Assembly: GCA_948474755.1 (NCBI GenBank)
Contig: CAOLHI010003121.1
Location: 62,001 to 126,000, forward strand
Source of the DNA: Ctenosaura bakeri
Taxonomy: Eukaryota > Chordata > Lepidosauria > Squamata > Iguanidae
DNA: 64,000 nucleotides
Direction of reading: 5' to 3'
Shown here: one piece after another, positions 52,440-63,560 of the stretch
Numbering within the stretch: position 1 is the first letter of the stretch
Layout: the number at the start of each line of letters is the position of its first letter
Notes under the pieces: generated by a model
Databases searched by the model: none
What the model was told of the DNA's origin: nothing
The model's input: only the letters and a program-made list of their open reading frames with translations
Position numbers and translations under genes: made by a program

Positions 52440-53540
52440 TAAAATCTTATTAAATAAAGAAGAAAGGAAAAAAAGTATATAAAGAAAAGAAGACGAAGAA
52501 AATAACATTATTCTTGATACATTGCATTGAACCAAATCATTGTCATTGTAAAGTAATTAATAAATATCTATAACCAAAATTCACCATAGTTTCTACCCTA
52601 TAAATTAAAATACAGAGTTTAAAATTTCCTTCTCTCCCTGTTGGTACTTGATAAATATCAATCAACATAAACTGAGCATGTTCCATCATCAAGAGTATGC
52701 TTTCACGATTGTTCCTGAGTTTAACAAAAGTGATGTAATTTATCCTTAGCGAGTTTAATTGTTAAATCAGAGTTTTAATCACTATAGCTTGAAAGATTAA
52801 CAAAGAAGTACATGAAAGTGATCAATTTTCCACCCCTCATTTAGACTAATTTATACTATTGAGGGAGTGATATTTACTAATCCTTCTATTATAGGAGCCC
52901 ATTAATTGCAGATTCTGCTCTTCCTCTAATTCAAAATGTTAAGATATCTGTATACTTCATTTCTATGAGATCATGAAACCATCCTTCCATTTTAGGAGTA
53001 TCATTTTTCTTCCAAGCTTTTACAAAAGCTATCCTGGCAGCCCTCAATGCATAAATTAGATTTCTCCAGTACTTTCTAGAGAAGTTAGGATCAAGTTCAT
53101 GAGTCATGTTCAAGTGGTAAAATTTAGGTGACATAGGGAATTTCTGGTTGAAAATCTCTTGAAGCATGTTATGAACTCGCATCCAATAAGCTTTCACTCT
53201 TGAGCAGGACCATCACATATGGAAAAAGATTCCAGAGCCTTTTCAACATTTCCAGCAAAGGCCAGTATCAGCTTTATAAATTTTGCTTAATTTCAGCAGA
53301 GGAACATCTTAAAGTAGTTTTCTCAAAGATTTTGTGTGACACAGAATTTCTGTGTTCTTTTCCAATTCTGTTCCCAATGCTCAAGTAAGATGGTTTCACC
53401 AAGATTCTGTGACTGTTTAACCATTGAGTCTTTTATGATGTTAGTCTCTCATTCCCACAGGAGCAAAATTTTGTATATTTTTGACATCATATGGTTTGAA
53501 TAGTCAAAAATAACTTTTTATAGGTCATTTTTTTTCTTTT
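52440..53540 (-). mobile_element. Decayed L1 LINE, ORF2 C-terminus and 3' UTR
   Basis: The minus-strand frame 53,197-52,931 reads MKAYWMRVHNMLQEIF, then WRNLIYALRAARIAFVKAWK and EGWFHDLIEMKYTDIL, the L1 ORF2 end also seen at 44,400-44,750. Upstream, broken text (ENYFKMF...) continues to about 53,540. The AT-rich DNA down to 52,440 would be its 3' UTR. It lies head to tail against the next L1 piece and may be a separate insertion. Confidence 0.7.
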
Positions 53541-53634
53541 TCAGTCACGAAACCTTCTAAGTTTAGATCCGTGTTGAACCTCTCACTTAGTTACCTCTAT
53601 GGGAACCAGTTGCACTTGTTTCCATCTCCTGTCT

Positions 53635-54002
53635 TGCCAAAAGCACTATCCTGTCACTCCCTTTCCCACCTTGCCTCAGTGATGTTTCAGCCAGACTTAA
53701 ACCTGTCCTTAAGGGTTTAAACTTTAAGGGAATGAATGTGGAGGGTGGACTGTACTGCTTGCTCTTGAGGAAGCTAATGGGATAGTTATGTTGCTTCTGC
53801 CAGTCATGAAAGAATGCGTTGTAGCTCCCTGCCCTTCCATGGTTTAGAGGTTGGATCAAATCCTCCTTACTCATGAGGAAGCCACAAGGATAGGTATGCT
53901 GCACTCCCTTAAAGTTTAAACCCTTAAAGATAGGTTTGAAGTCTGGCTGAAGCATTGCTGAGGCAACGTGGGAAAGGGAGTGACAGGATGGGGCTTTTGG
54001 CA
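53635..54002. repeat. Foldback element with 97-base arms
   Basis: The left arm (53,635-53,731) and the right arm (53,905-54,002) are about 88-90% complementary. Both begin TGCCAAAAGC at the outside, contain 'cctgtcactccctttcccac' and 'tttcagccagactt' or 'cttcagccagactt', and end in 'aagggtttaaactttaagg'. The 173-base centre shows weaker complementarity. No transposase, and the target duplication is not readable. Confidence 0.8.
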
Positions 54003-54564
54003 GGCAGAAGAGAGAGGAGTATTGAAGATTGAGGTAGATGGGATTTTAAACTTGCATTTTGCTGTTCCTTTATAACTTCTATTTTGATTGTCATCATGAA
54101 AAAGATACTATAAAAATCAAACATGGCTATAAGTTGCTGCTGTTTAAATATTTTTAAAATATAGGTATGGTTTAGTTAAAAGATTTGTTGAGAATTTATT
54201 ATTTATTTATAGTAATAAACAATGATACTTTGACCACTGAGCCCTGGATTGCTATCTATAGTGGGGGGGGGCAGGGACAGTGCATTCTGGGAAGGGGGAT
54301 GTGAAAAGTTATCCACTCTCATCCTCTTTCCCCAAACCTCCCTTTCCAGTGCAGAAAAGGAGGTGCTCTGAGGCACTCTCTATTCTCCCAGCTTTGGGTC
54401 CACTTCTAGCATGCTGTTGGGAAAACTGAAGTTGTCCAATTCCCTGATCTATATTTTCTTTTCTCCTTTCATTATACCAACAGGGTATACGTGGGGGGGG
54501 GGTCTCTCAAGGAGATGGAAACTGTGCCCCTTTGGCTTGAAGTTTTATAGGCAGTCTGTCTGTA

Positions 54565-55049
54565 CAGTTCTCCCTCCACATTCGTGAGTTTGACATTCAC
54601 AAATTTGATTACTTGCAGGTGCCTCCCCTCCATTCTCCTGCTCCCATTCCCATGCATTTTGCCCCAGTGCAAAGAACTCATGCCAAGGCAAAACAGAAGA
54701 GAAAAGGGAGGAGCTTGCACAAGCCTTGCTTTCCTCCCTCCAGAGCTCCCCCTTCCCTTCCTATGCATTTTGCCCTGGCTCAGAAAACTCATGCCCAGGC
54801 AAAATGGAAAGGAATCAGGAGTGGGGAAAGGCAAGTTCTCACGGAAATGCATAAGAATGTCAGGGGATGCTCTAGAGGGGAAAGGAAGGCTGGTGTGAGC
54901 CTCTCACAATTCCCTTCTCTTTTGCATGATAATGGGAAGGGGGAAGCCCCAGAAGGGAATGGGAGAGGAAGCAGGGGGATTATTGGCACTTATTCCACTT
55001 TTGGGAAGGTTCTGTATCCCAAATCTTTGTGGAAGTGGAGGGACAACTG
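54565..55049. mobile_element. TA-flanked MITE (Tc1/mariner-pogo type) in the MROH copy
   Basis: A 485-base insert absent from the matching intron of the plus-strand locus. The ends are CAGTTCTCCCTCCACATTC and, reversed, CAGTTGTCCCTCCACTTCC. The flanks are TA on both sides (54,563-54,564 and 55,050-55,051). The TA duplication and CAGT-type ends fit the pogo/Tigger branch of Tc1/mariner. The interior ('gctcccattcccatgcattt', repeated as 'cccttcctatgcattt') contains an internal duplication and no transposase. Confidence 0.8.
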
Positions 55050-55997
55050 TAGTTTCTTTCTCAAAGGAATATTTGGCAATAAAAGGAAAGAGGATTTCAA
55101 TACCTCCCTAACCCGGCAAGTGTTGATGTAGTCCTAGCCATTGTCTTCCATGCTATGATGTCTGACAATGTGCAGCCAGGATGGCCAGATTTCTTGAATG
55201 CTCAGGCTCACTGTGATCCCCCTGGAATGATGAAGGAGGCCAACTTAGGCATCCAAGATTCCCAGAAAGCGAACACGTGTCAAGGAAAGGGTTATGGAAA
55301 TGCAGCTTTCCATACAATTATGTGTCAGTTTGTCTGTGTGGTTTTTTTGTGGGGACGGGGGACAGGGAAACTTGTACCTGTTTCCTGGCTCTGATTTTCT
55401 TGAGCATCTTCTGAAAAGACTTGTCATGGACAGGGAGATTCCTCTCTGATTGGAGTGTTGGCAGTGGCCAGGAACACTCTTCCATTTCTGTGGATGAAAG
55501 AAGTCAGAAGTCAGAAAGTTAGGGGAAATGAACATTGCCTTCCTCCATTGAATAAGATCTGAGATTTGGGAGCTGGGGCTCTAGACCGCCCCCGCCTCCA
55601 ATTCACTCAATTCACTGGGTCCTTGATTCCCCTCACAATTGCTCAAGAGCCCTGCATATCTTCTCGCCCAAAGCTCTGGCTCTGGCTCTGGCCTCAATCA
55701 TAATGCCTGTCAAACAGGGCATGTGGATCAAAGATGGATGGCTTGGAGAGAGGACATACACCTTACACCCCCTGCAGCTCCACTAGTGATAGAATGTGGA
55801 TGTGGAATGTGAAGCTCTTCTTCCCATCAGTCCCAGGTGATGTTTGGCCACACATAGGGAGGCTGGATGGAAGTGGGATTGCTTGGTCGGCCTTTTGAAA
55901 TGCCAGAGGGCCATTTCAGATCTGTCCATCCCTGTTGGATGCTTCCTGTGTATGTGCCCTGGCATAAGAGGTGCATACAGGTGGTGGTTTGCCCTCC

Positions 55998-56105
55998 CAC
56001 CAAATAATAATAATAACAACAACAACAACAACAACAATAATAATAATTGTTTATTTGTTTCCTGCCTCTCCATATGGATCGAGGCGGCTAACAACTTACA
56101 AATAG
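55998..56105 (-). mobile_element. LINE 3' tail with AAC/AAT microsatellite
   Basis: Read on the minus strand, 'ttagccgcctcgatccatat' and 'ggagaggcaggaaacaaata' resemble the 3' end of an L2/CR1-like LINE, and end in (ATT)n(GTT)n. The insertion splits intron text that is continuous at 41,290-41,330 in the plus-strand MROH locus. Confidence 0.6.
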
Positions 56106-56457
56106 CATGTATTAGGGTGGGATGCAATGACACCCCTTCCCCTTATATGAAATGTTTAGGCAAAATTGGACCAAGGCTCCTAGACAACTGTGTCTGCTGA
56201 ACTGTCAATAAGCAAAAGTGTTCTAATGCCTGTTTCATGGAATGGGAAGAAACTTAACTTTGGAATAGGCCTTCTGTTTGTAAGAGTGTTCATAGTGAAG
56301 GTCTTGATAACCCCAGTGGGCAAAGCCACGAGAAATTGATCCAAGAAGGTCTCTGCAGTAGAGGTCAGGAGGACATAGCCATGCAGGATCAAATCATCAA
56401 CCTGGAACTCCCTAGCAGCATTTTCAACCCAAAAGAACAGCTGAGGCCAGGAGCACA

Positions 56458-56458
<1 letters not shown>

Positions 56459-56507
<49 letters not shown>
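56459..56507. repeat. (TG)n(AG)n compound microsatellite
   Basis: About 11 TG units followed by about 14 AG units. It lies at the outer edge of the region shared with the plus-strand MROH locus. Confidence 0.95.
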
Positions 56508-56510
<3 letters not shown>

Positions 56511-56699
56511 TTTCTGTGTATGCATGTATTCATGGGAGAACTATAGCCCTCACATGGCTCTCTGCTCTGAGGCCCAGAGGAGAAGGCTTGATCATTGGAA
56601 CTGCACCGAAAACCAACAAACACTGATGTTACCCTGACTTCTGGGGATCCCAGGGGGACACCTGGATTTGCTCCAAAAATATAAAGATAGGGGAAATTA

Positions 56700-56965
56700 G
56701 TGGAGCGCTGCTTAGCAAAATGGAGGGCAGGACAAGGCAGCAAGATCTTTAATCCTATGTCTATGGAGTCAGATCACATGAGAGCCAGGCCAAATGTCCA
56801 ATTGTCAGTAGTTTATTTAGCAGAATTGGCAAAATATCCACATACAGACACACAGAGAAGCAGTCACTCACACAAATGCACAACGACTAATGAGTCGGAA
56901 AGATATGAAGATCAGGAAAAGTGGAGGGAAAGAGAGCTGTTTATACTGCACCTGGTCCTGTAGTC
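56700..56965 (-). mobile_element. LTR-like sequence, minus strand
   Basis: On the minus strand: 'gtgcagtataaacagctc' (TATA box), about 130 bases further a 'gctaaataaactactg' polyadenylation signal, then 'ggacatttggcctggctctc'. This is the same promoter, signal and U5 order as the LTR-like sequences at 24,650 and 26,180, with some shared words (ttggcctg). A solo LTR of an endogenous retrovirus-type family is likely. The boundaries are approximate and no coding region is adjacent. Confidence 0.45.
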
Positions 56966-59075
56966 TGAGACTCAGGAAAAAACAAGGTGAAGGTGGCTCA
57001 GTGGAGGAAGAATGCTGAGGGGACCTCTCGACTAGCAGAATGCCTGGGTGCTAGTCACGTGGGGGAGTTCTCCAAGGAGAGCCCCAAAAGGAGACTCAAT
57101 TATAGGGCAAAACATGCCTCGGGGGCAGAGCCTTTCCTGGAAAAGGACAATGGCTGAATCATGCAAATGGACCTCGTTTTTGTATTTCTCACTGTTGCAA
57201 TCATTAACCTCATCCGGAGGACACGTAGTCCCTTCAAGGTGTCATTGTTGATGGCCCATTGTGTGTGTGTACATGCCTTTTGAGGTTTCCTTCTTGGAAA
57301 CGTGACTGCAGGGGCATTGGTCTGACCTCACTAGCTGTGCTTTAGTTTTAGACCCAGATGTTTGCATTTCTGTCTAGTGAACTTCTCGCTTAATAACTTT
57401 GGATATTAAATATTGTGGTTCCCTGGGATTGGGTCTGCCAGCAGGAGTTACACTGAGATCTGAGAACCCTAAGAAATTCCAAAAAGTTGAGCTGGCCCAT
57501 CAAATGGATGGGGTGGGGTTGGTGGTAAAATGGGGAGAGCAGGTGGAAGAAGTGGCAGTGCAACCCAAGGTGCTATGGGGTTTGGACCAGTGTCAGGAGA
57601 CTAGAGGAGATGGGCAGCTGCAGTAGATGAGCAGGCAAGGCTTTTGCCCACATCCACCCTTCTTCACAGGAGAATGCCTCACTTTGCATAATGGTAGGGC
57701 TGTCCTGAGCATTGCTCCTAGCCTCCGAAGGAACTGATTGTTGTAAATAAAAAGGACATTCAGAAGACAAAATAGGGAAAGAGAAATAGTCTTTTATATA
57801 TTCCGGTTAAAAGATAAAAACAGCATATGGGTTCTTAATATACAAAAGGTTAAAGGAGAACATGAGCAAGTTTGGCAAATTAAAATATAAATACAAAATA
57901 CATCAAAATACCACAATGAAGCAGGATATGCAACAATAGCAGGTCAAATCAGGAAGCGAGTATTCACTAAGAGAATGCTACTTTTATAGAGACTTTACAA
58001 CTGCTTCCAATAACAGTAGCAGGTGAAGTTCTTGTATAACACCAATAGACCAATTAACCCCATAATGGCTAAAGTTGTAAGTCTTGTCAGTTCCAAGACT
58101 GATGAGCATATATACAGTGTGGAAAGTAACAAGGATGTACTGAGGACCTCCTGTCTGAAGGAACTCCACCCAAAACCTACAGCTGCCCCCTTCTTGCATT
58201 ACCCTTCCAAGGAGGAATCCCTGGCTGTGAATCACAATTTCTTACTATGAAAAGAATAACTAGCTGTAATAAGGGTGATTGATTTCAAAACCTCCAATTG
58301 GCTTTCTCACTAACTCATTCTAACTCACTGAGCTCCTCCCTCCTTCTCCTTACTTCCACAAAGAGCCAGAGTCAGTCAGGCTTCTTAAAGACCAGCCAGC
58401 AGGGGAAGTATCACAGTCACCATGACTTAGCACCCTGTCTCAAGAAGGGGCGTCAACACTCCTCATGGACACTTAGTATTTTAGGGCACATACTCCACTC
58501 CCCTCTCAGTTATTACATATCTCCAATATTCTTCCTTTCCCCACTCTGTATCTACAGTTGGTATGAGCTAAATATCATACCTTTGTCTGAATGGATGAGG
58601 TGCAGAGAAGAGAAAACCTAAATGAAACCTAAATGAAATAAATTCAAAAGAGCTATCTCTTTCTAAGTGTTTTATGTTCCCATTGCTTCTAATGTTCCTG
58701 CTTCTAATGCAGTTTTCAGCAAGGCAAATGACAATTTTGTTGCACTTTCTATTTCTGGTAGAATTTAACTTCCAACAGATATGAGGCTAGTTGGTATCAC
58801 TCATTGCTATTATTACTAAATGTTCTATTATATTTCCAGGAACATAATTTCTCGAATGGGTAAAAATGGATAAAAAATGCCATTGCAGTGTATATATAGT
58901 GGTATAGCCAGACCTATATGCTCCTGCCCATCCCACTCTGCCCAAAAGAGTACCAGAAGTCACTATTCCTGCTTCAGGCTCTCATTATACGATGACATGA
59001 CCCATCTCTGAGAGGGTTATAGATGAACCGTTTCCAAAGGTGCTTGTGTTTCCTTATGCTGCTATTCAGCATGGA
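56966..59075. other. Intergenic, no gene seen
   Basis: Short open frames (for example 57,399-57,626 and 57,984-58,235) have no recognised domain. 'ttgtaaataaaaaggacatt' near 57,740 could be a polyadenylation signal of an unrecognised retroelement. Nothing else is supportable. Confidence 0.4.
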
Positions 59076-59372
59076 ATTGTCATGATGTTTTTGAAGAAGT
59101 TGTGATCTTAACAAATCAACAAATCCCATGATTTCTAAGCCTTTTAGAGAGCAATCCTAATTCCTATGGAGGCAGACGAGGGGCTGTTGGTGGCTGCAGG
59201 CCTCCTTCTCTATGGGCAAGGGAAGAAAGCAGCCAGTTGAGGCCTCTGTGATGCTACACTGAAAGTCTCCCTTTATTTCACTCCAGATGGGATGCAGTGT
59301 TCCTTGGACCATAGGGCAAAAGAGGGTGAGGTTGAGAGTATGGTGGGGAAAACCTGAGGTGCAAAACACTCA
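59076..59372. repeat. Direct duplication, copy 1
   Basis: About 295 bases shared in the same orientation with 59,949-60,252. Common pieces are 'gaagaagttgtga', 'tagagagcaatcctaa', 'ctccagatgggatg' and 'agtgttccttg', and 'caaaagagggtgaggttgag' followed by 'tatggtgggg'. Identity is about 80%. Unrecognised family. The 575 bases between the copies are AT-rich. Confidence 0.75.
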
Positions 59373-59379
59373 TCCTTAC

Positions 59380-59948
59380 TTTAAAGCAAATTCTACTTCT
59401 TTCTCATTGAGATCATTAAAGAGATCTAATAACAGTGTTTTAGAGTATTATTAATATTAGAGAATTGGTCAGGGAGGGTTTTCTTTTTCTTTCCAATAGA
59501 CTTATGAGAATAATGGGAGAGGTTGCTTTGTTTTCCCACAGTAGGGAGTGGGGATAAATTCTCAAGAGATCTATTTAACCTGATTTGCATGTTTATTGTA
59601 GAACCTTAACCTTCATAATCTATATATAACAGTGCAAAGCAGCAATTATGTTTTAGATTTAATTACTAAATATTTTAGATATGGATAGGGTATCACAGGA
59701 AGTATAACAACGGGCAAACAAAATCTGTTTTCTGAGGCACAGGAAGTCAAATGTCTATACATTATATTGCCATGTTAGTTTGAGTTTATTAATTACTTAG
59801 TAGTTGAGATAGCTGTTTATATATTAGCTTAGTTTACTTTAGTTCTATCTTGTGTGTTACTGTATCATTGTTGTATTTTTTCCTTATATGTAGCTTTATA
59901 TTAATTAAAAATTTGTTTAATAAAAATATTTTTTATAAAAAGGATTGT
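59380..59948 (+). other. AT-rich spacer ending in an A-rich tail
   Basis: It ends 'taataaaaatattttttata' and 'aaaagg' immediately before the second copy of the duplication. It may be a retroposon with its tail, inserted between, or together with, the duplicated sequence. No coding motif was identified. Confidence 0.35.
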
Positions 59949-60252
59949 CATGTTGAGTCTGAAGAAGTTGTGACTTGAGTCACCAAATCAACGAATCCCA
60001 CAATTTGTAAGCCTTTCAGAGAGCAATCCTAAAGTCCCAGGAAGGGAACATGAGAGCCTGTTAGTGACTGCAGGGGTCCTTCTGTGTGGGCTGGAACAGA
60101 AATTGGCAAGTCGAAGCCTCTCTGATGCTGTACTGAAAAGCTCCCTTCATTTTGCTCCAGATGGGATGTAGTGTTCCTTGCGCCACAAGGCAAAAGAGGG
60201 TGAGGTTGAGAATATGGTGGGGAAAATCTGAGGTCCAAGGCATTCATCTTGA
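59949..60252. repeat. Direct duplication, copy 2
   Basis: The partner of 59,076-59,372, in the same orientation. It carries short extra stretches such as 'gtcccaggaagggaacatga' relative to copy 1. Confidence 0.75.
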
Positions 60253-62113
60253 GATGTTGCCTCTTGCGCTGCATACTTGACCATAGCTACACTTACTGTA
60301 TGTACTCCTTTTTCTGGACGTGTCCTCTTTTCAGAGCCAATATTTCTTACTGGCCCAATTGATAGTATTATTAAATGTCACATGATAAATAAAATTGTTG
60401 TTATTTAAATACAATGAAGATTAAGAGCATTTCTAACAGCAATTATTACAGCTTATATAGTAGGGGTATAGCAACCAGGGGTTTGAATTATTTAATTTGC
60501 AAATGTATCTTCTTTTTTGTTTTTCAGATACTGTAATACTAGCATAAGTGAGAGCAAAAAGTGAAAAAAAATGGGAGGGGGGGTAGAAAAACCATCTCCC
60601 TTATGCCACTTCCCAATTTGAGTAGCAGAACTTTCCAAGGTTTTAGGAAGTGGTGATTTCTCTGTCATGGACGGACACAGACACAGACACACACACTTTC
60701 TCTCAATCTCCCACCACCACCACTCTCCAGGATTGCTCTGCCTCTTATGCTTGTTACCTTCATTGTGTGAGAATCAAAATGTGTCCTTTTGGACCAAAAA
60801 TCTCCAAACTCCAAACTGTACATTGGTGATGCTTTGAGTAGGTCAACTAGAAGGCACAAAGAGATTTTGGGAGGAGGCATGATCAATACTTTTCACCCAT
60901 CTCATATGACATTGATTGCTGCCTTGTTGTGTGGACTGCCAAGACTGGATGCCTTTGTTGACCTTCTGGACACCCTGGGTCTGTGTGTGTGTGTGTGCGT
61001 GTCTGACACAAACTTCAGTTGGTTGTTTAGCTTATTGTTCAGTGGAATTAATGCTATTGTGCAGTGACAGCTGGTGCTCCGAATGATACACGGAGACAGC
61101 TCTGTTGGCAAAAAGGTTTGCACATCAGACTGTCTCAAGGGAAGATACTGAGATGTCTGCATGTGTGTGGGGGCATGGGGGAGGGGAGGAAAAACCTCTG
61201 GCCTGTAGTTTCCATGGACAGTGCATTGTTTGATGAGAAATTAATTGGAAATAGGAAGAGTGAAATCCAGCGAATATGGCATTATAAATTCTAATACTAG
61301 TGTAGCGAGGTCCTGACTTGAATGGCATTTGGGACTCAGTTCTTTGCTTGTAAAATTGAAATATTATAATCTGCTTTGAAGTACTGTGCAGGAAAAGCAA
61401 CAGAGAGATGAACAACCATTTAGCACATTGCAAAGTGCTACATAAATAATGGCAACACAGAAAGCCATCAAATCCACCCAGCCCATAAGCCAAACATATG
61501 AAACTACCTTCTAAATGAGCCAGCCCATGCTCTCTAGGGTTTCAGAGTCCTGCTGCCTGGAATCGCTTTGCTAGGAATTAAGCCTGTAACCTTCTTCAAT
61601 CAGGTCATGTTCTCTGCTATAGCATTTTGTCTGTCCTGACAGTAAGTATTATTTAGCTCATAGCAAACCTTGACTCCCTCCCCACCTCATTATTTAACCC
61701 TTTGCACAAATGATTAGATCCCCCAGGTTTTATATATCCATATTTAAATGTGACCTTTAAATACCAGTTTCAGAATGTCTGTTCTATCAGGGCACAATGC
61801 TGTACAACATCTATTATGTGTTGGTCTTTCTAATCAGTAAGCCATAAAGAGACAAGCTATGTTGAATGGTTGCCTGTGAAAGCACCAAGTGCTTTCTTTT
61901 AGATATGTCAGTTGTGCTGCAGTTTTCCTGTACTTCTAATCATTAGTGCAATTTGAAAATATATTTTAAAAAAGCACAGCAGAGAAAAGGATTTTTTCCC
62001 CAAAAATGTTTATATTCCCTCTTTATCTCTTCCCTCTTACTCCAACCCCATATCAAGAACATTTTTTTAAAAAAAGACAGTCTAAAAGAAACACTCCGTT
62101 GTAATAAGACTAA
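60253..62113. other. Intergenic, no gene seen
   Basis: It contains a (TG)n run (60,979-60,998) and CA-rich text (60,671-60,692). 61,500-62,100 appears unique and AT-rich. No exon-like frame. Confidence 0.45.
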
Positions 62114-62311
62114 GGGCCTTCCCACACTACGCTGTCATAGTGCTTTGTTACACTTTCAACGTTCTTTGAAATTCTGGGGTTTGTATACTGAGGCCAAAGA
62201 GCAATCTGGCTGAGAATTCTAAATGCACCTTCCTAAACTGCAAACTCCAAGATTCCATAGGATGTTGAAAGTGGAATAATAGTGCTAAAACAGTGAAGTG
62301 TGGAAAGGCCC
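62114..62311. mobile_element. Palindromic MITE, copy d
   Basis: A 198-base copy of the family at 13,498, 20,012 and 22,211, with ends GGGCCTTCCCACAC and, reversed, GGGCCTTTCCACAC. The flanks (TAA left, TGT right) do not match, so the duplication is eroded or one border has shifted. Confidence 0.75.
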
Positions 62312-62479
62312 TGTGCGAGAGGGTGCCATGGCTGGCATGCTTGGCAGTTGGATTATAACACTTCATTTGCAGGCCATGTGGCTGCACCATACATACCATA
62401 CAGTCTTTGTCCAGTCACCTGTCCCAAGGTGTGCAGAGATATAGGTGTGAACCAAAAAGAATCAGAAGAACATCTCCAT

Positions 62480-63290
62480 CTGGTTCTTTGAAAAAAAAAA
62501 TTGTGAAAAAAAACCCACAAAAAATAACATGACAAACATAAAAGTGAAGGGAAAGGGGGGGGGGAACTTACATCTCTATTTTTCTCCAAATTTGTTATAC
62601 ATAATATTACTTATACAATGTATTATAAATCATACTAGTTATATATTTTTGACTATATATATCTAAATCTCATTCTCATTCTACCAGTTGTTATTAACTA
62701 AACCCATAATTAACATTTTCAAAACATACTATTAATAACTTCATTCTTATTTCTATCCTTTTCAAAATATAATATTCATAATTTCATTCTTATTTCTATC
62801 CTAAACCATAACTATCATTGCCTATTTACTCTTATTACCCTACATACCAATATGCTATATATTTTTTCACCTATTCAACCCTAAATTAAATCTATCATTA
62901 TAACTAAGTGTACCCCATCCCCAGAGCCTATTATACCTCAGATTATTCCACCTTCCTTCCAAAACTGTAACTCTTCCAAAAGTGTAACACCTTCCTCTTT
63001 TGCTAATAGCTTTCCCATGAATATCTTCTGTATTGCATCAAAATTGCTCCTTTCATTATTCCCTTTTTAACCTTAATTCCTCATGTTAACTTGTCATTAA
63101 TCGGAATTTGCCATTCTTCTTTATACCAATCCTCTATTTGAAAATCTGCTTGAATTTTCCATTTCCTTGATATAAGGAACCTTGCTACAGTTTGTAAATT
63201 TGTAATTAAATCCTTCATAGGTGCAATTAACTCCATCTGGTTCTTACTTGGGTCATATATGATATTTCTGGCCTGGATGGTAGCCACAAC
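62480..63290 (-). mobile_element. L1 LINE 3' end, minus strand
   Basis: The minus-strand frame 63,287-63,081 reads NQMELIAPMKDLITNLQTVA, RFLISRKWKIQADFQIEDWY and KEEWQIPINDKLT. It is collinear with ELITNLLTAARLIIAKKWK...FQIEEWYKEVWKIAINDKLT of the L1 at 43.5-45.4 kb. The conserved Ala-Ala-Arg is Val-Ala-Arg. AT-rich 3' UTR follows to an A/T-rich end near 62,490. Confidence 0.8.
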
Positions 63291-63443
63291 CTTCTTTTCC
63301 TGCCAGCTTGCAGGAATATATTACCTTCCTATGACCAATCTGAAGAGAAACCAAAGTATACCTTCCTATGAGTAAATAGGTGCTGATGGGACTGGCAAAG
63401 ACAGAAATGAAAAGGCAAAACCTCATTCCCGATTAGGCAAGAT

Positions 63444-63560
63444 CAGCAGTTCTCAACTTGTGGGTTGCAACTCTTTTGGGGGTCAAACAACCCTTTCACA
63501 GGGGTTGCTTAAGACCATCAGAAAATACGTATATCCGATGGTCTTAGGTTCCATTTCCTC
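63444..63560 (+). mobile_element. hAT terminus resembling the SPIN group
   Basis: It begins CAGCAGTTCTCAACTTGTGG, then 'ggtcaaacaaccctttcaca', 'ggggttgcttaagaccatc' and a short hairpin ('accatcagaaaatacg' with 'tatatccgatggtctt'). The order matches the end of SPIN-like hAT transposons as I remember it (CAGNGGTTCTCAACC start). The other end is not visible and may lie beyond the window, so the body could extend to the right edge. Confidence 0.65.

Larger units (their letters stand above)
54290..56450 (-). pseudogene. Inverted, internally deleted copy of the MROH-type locus
   Basis: Read on the minus strand the region follows 40,960-47,270 in order. The exon-like segment (56,440-56,290) is first. 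Then come intron text ('ttggtccaattttg', 'aggggtgtcattg', 'catccaacag'), a ruined exon 1 end with stops and a GC in place of the GT donor (near 55,650), a fully open 110-base exon 2 (55,487-55,378, KMLKKIRARKQ at its end) and intron 2 to about 55,140. The text then jumps into exon 9 (55,133-55,104, DYINTCRVRE) and intron 9 down to 54,290. About 4.4 kb corresponding to 42,449-46,866 (exons 3-8 and the start of 9) is missing. It is interrupted by a MITE (54,565-55,049) and a LINE tail with a microsatellite. Clearly nonfunctional. Confidence 0.82.

Noticed and set aside
54613..55131. 172-codon plus-strand frame
   Set aside because: It covers a MITE and the antisense of an MROH intron. Its similarity to a frame at 46,870-47,169 only reflects the inverted duplication.
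56180..56743. 187-codon minus-strand frame as a complete gene
   Set aside because: Only the part about 56,290-56,440 has a counterpart in the plus-strand locus. The rest is microsatellite and LTR-like sequence.
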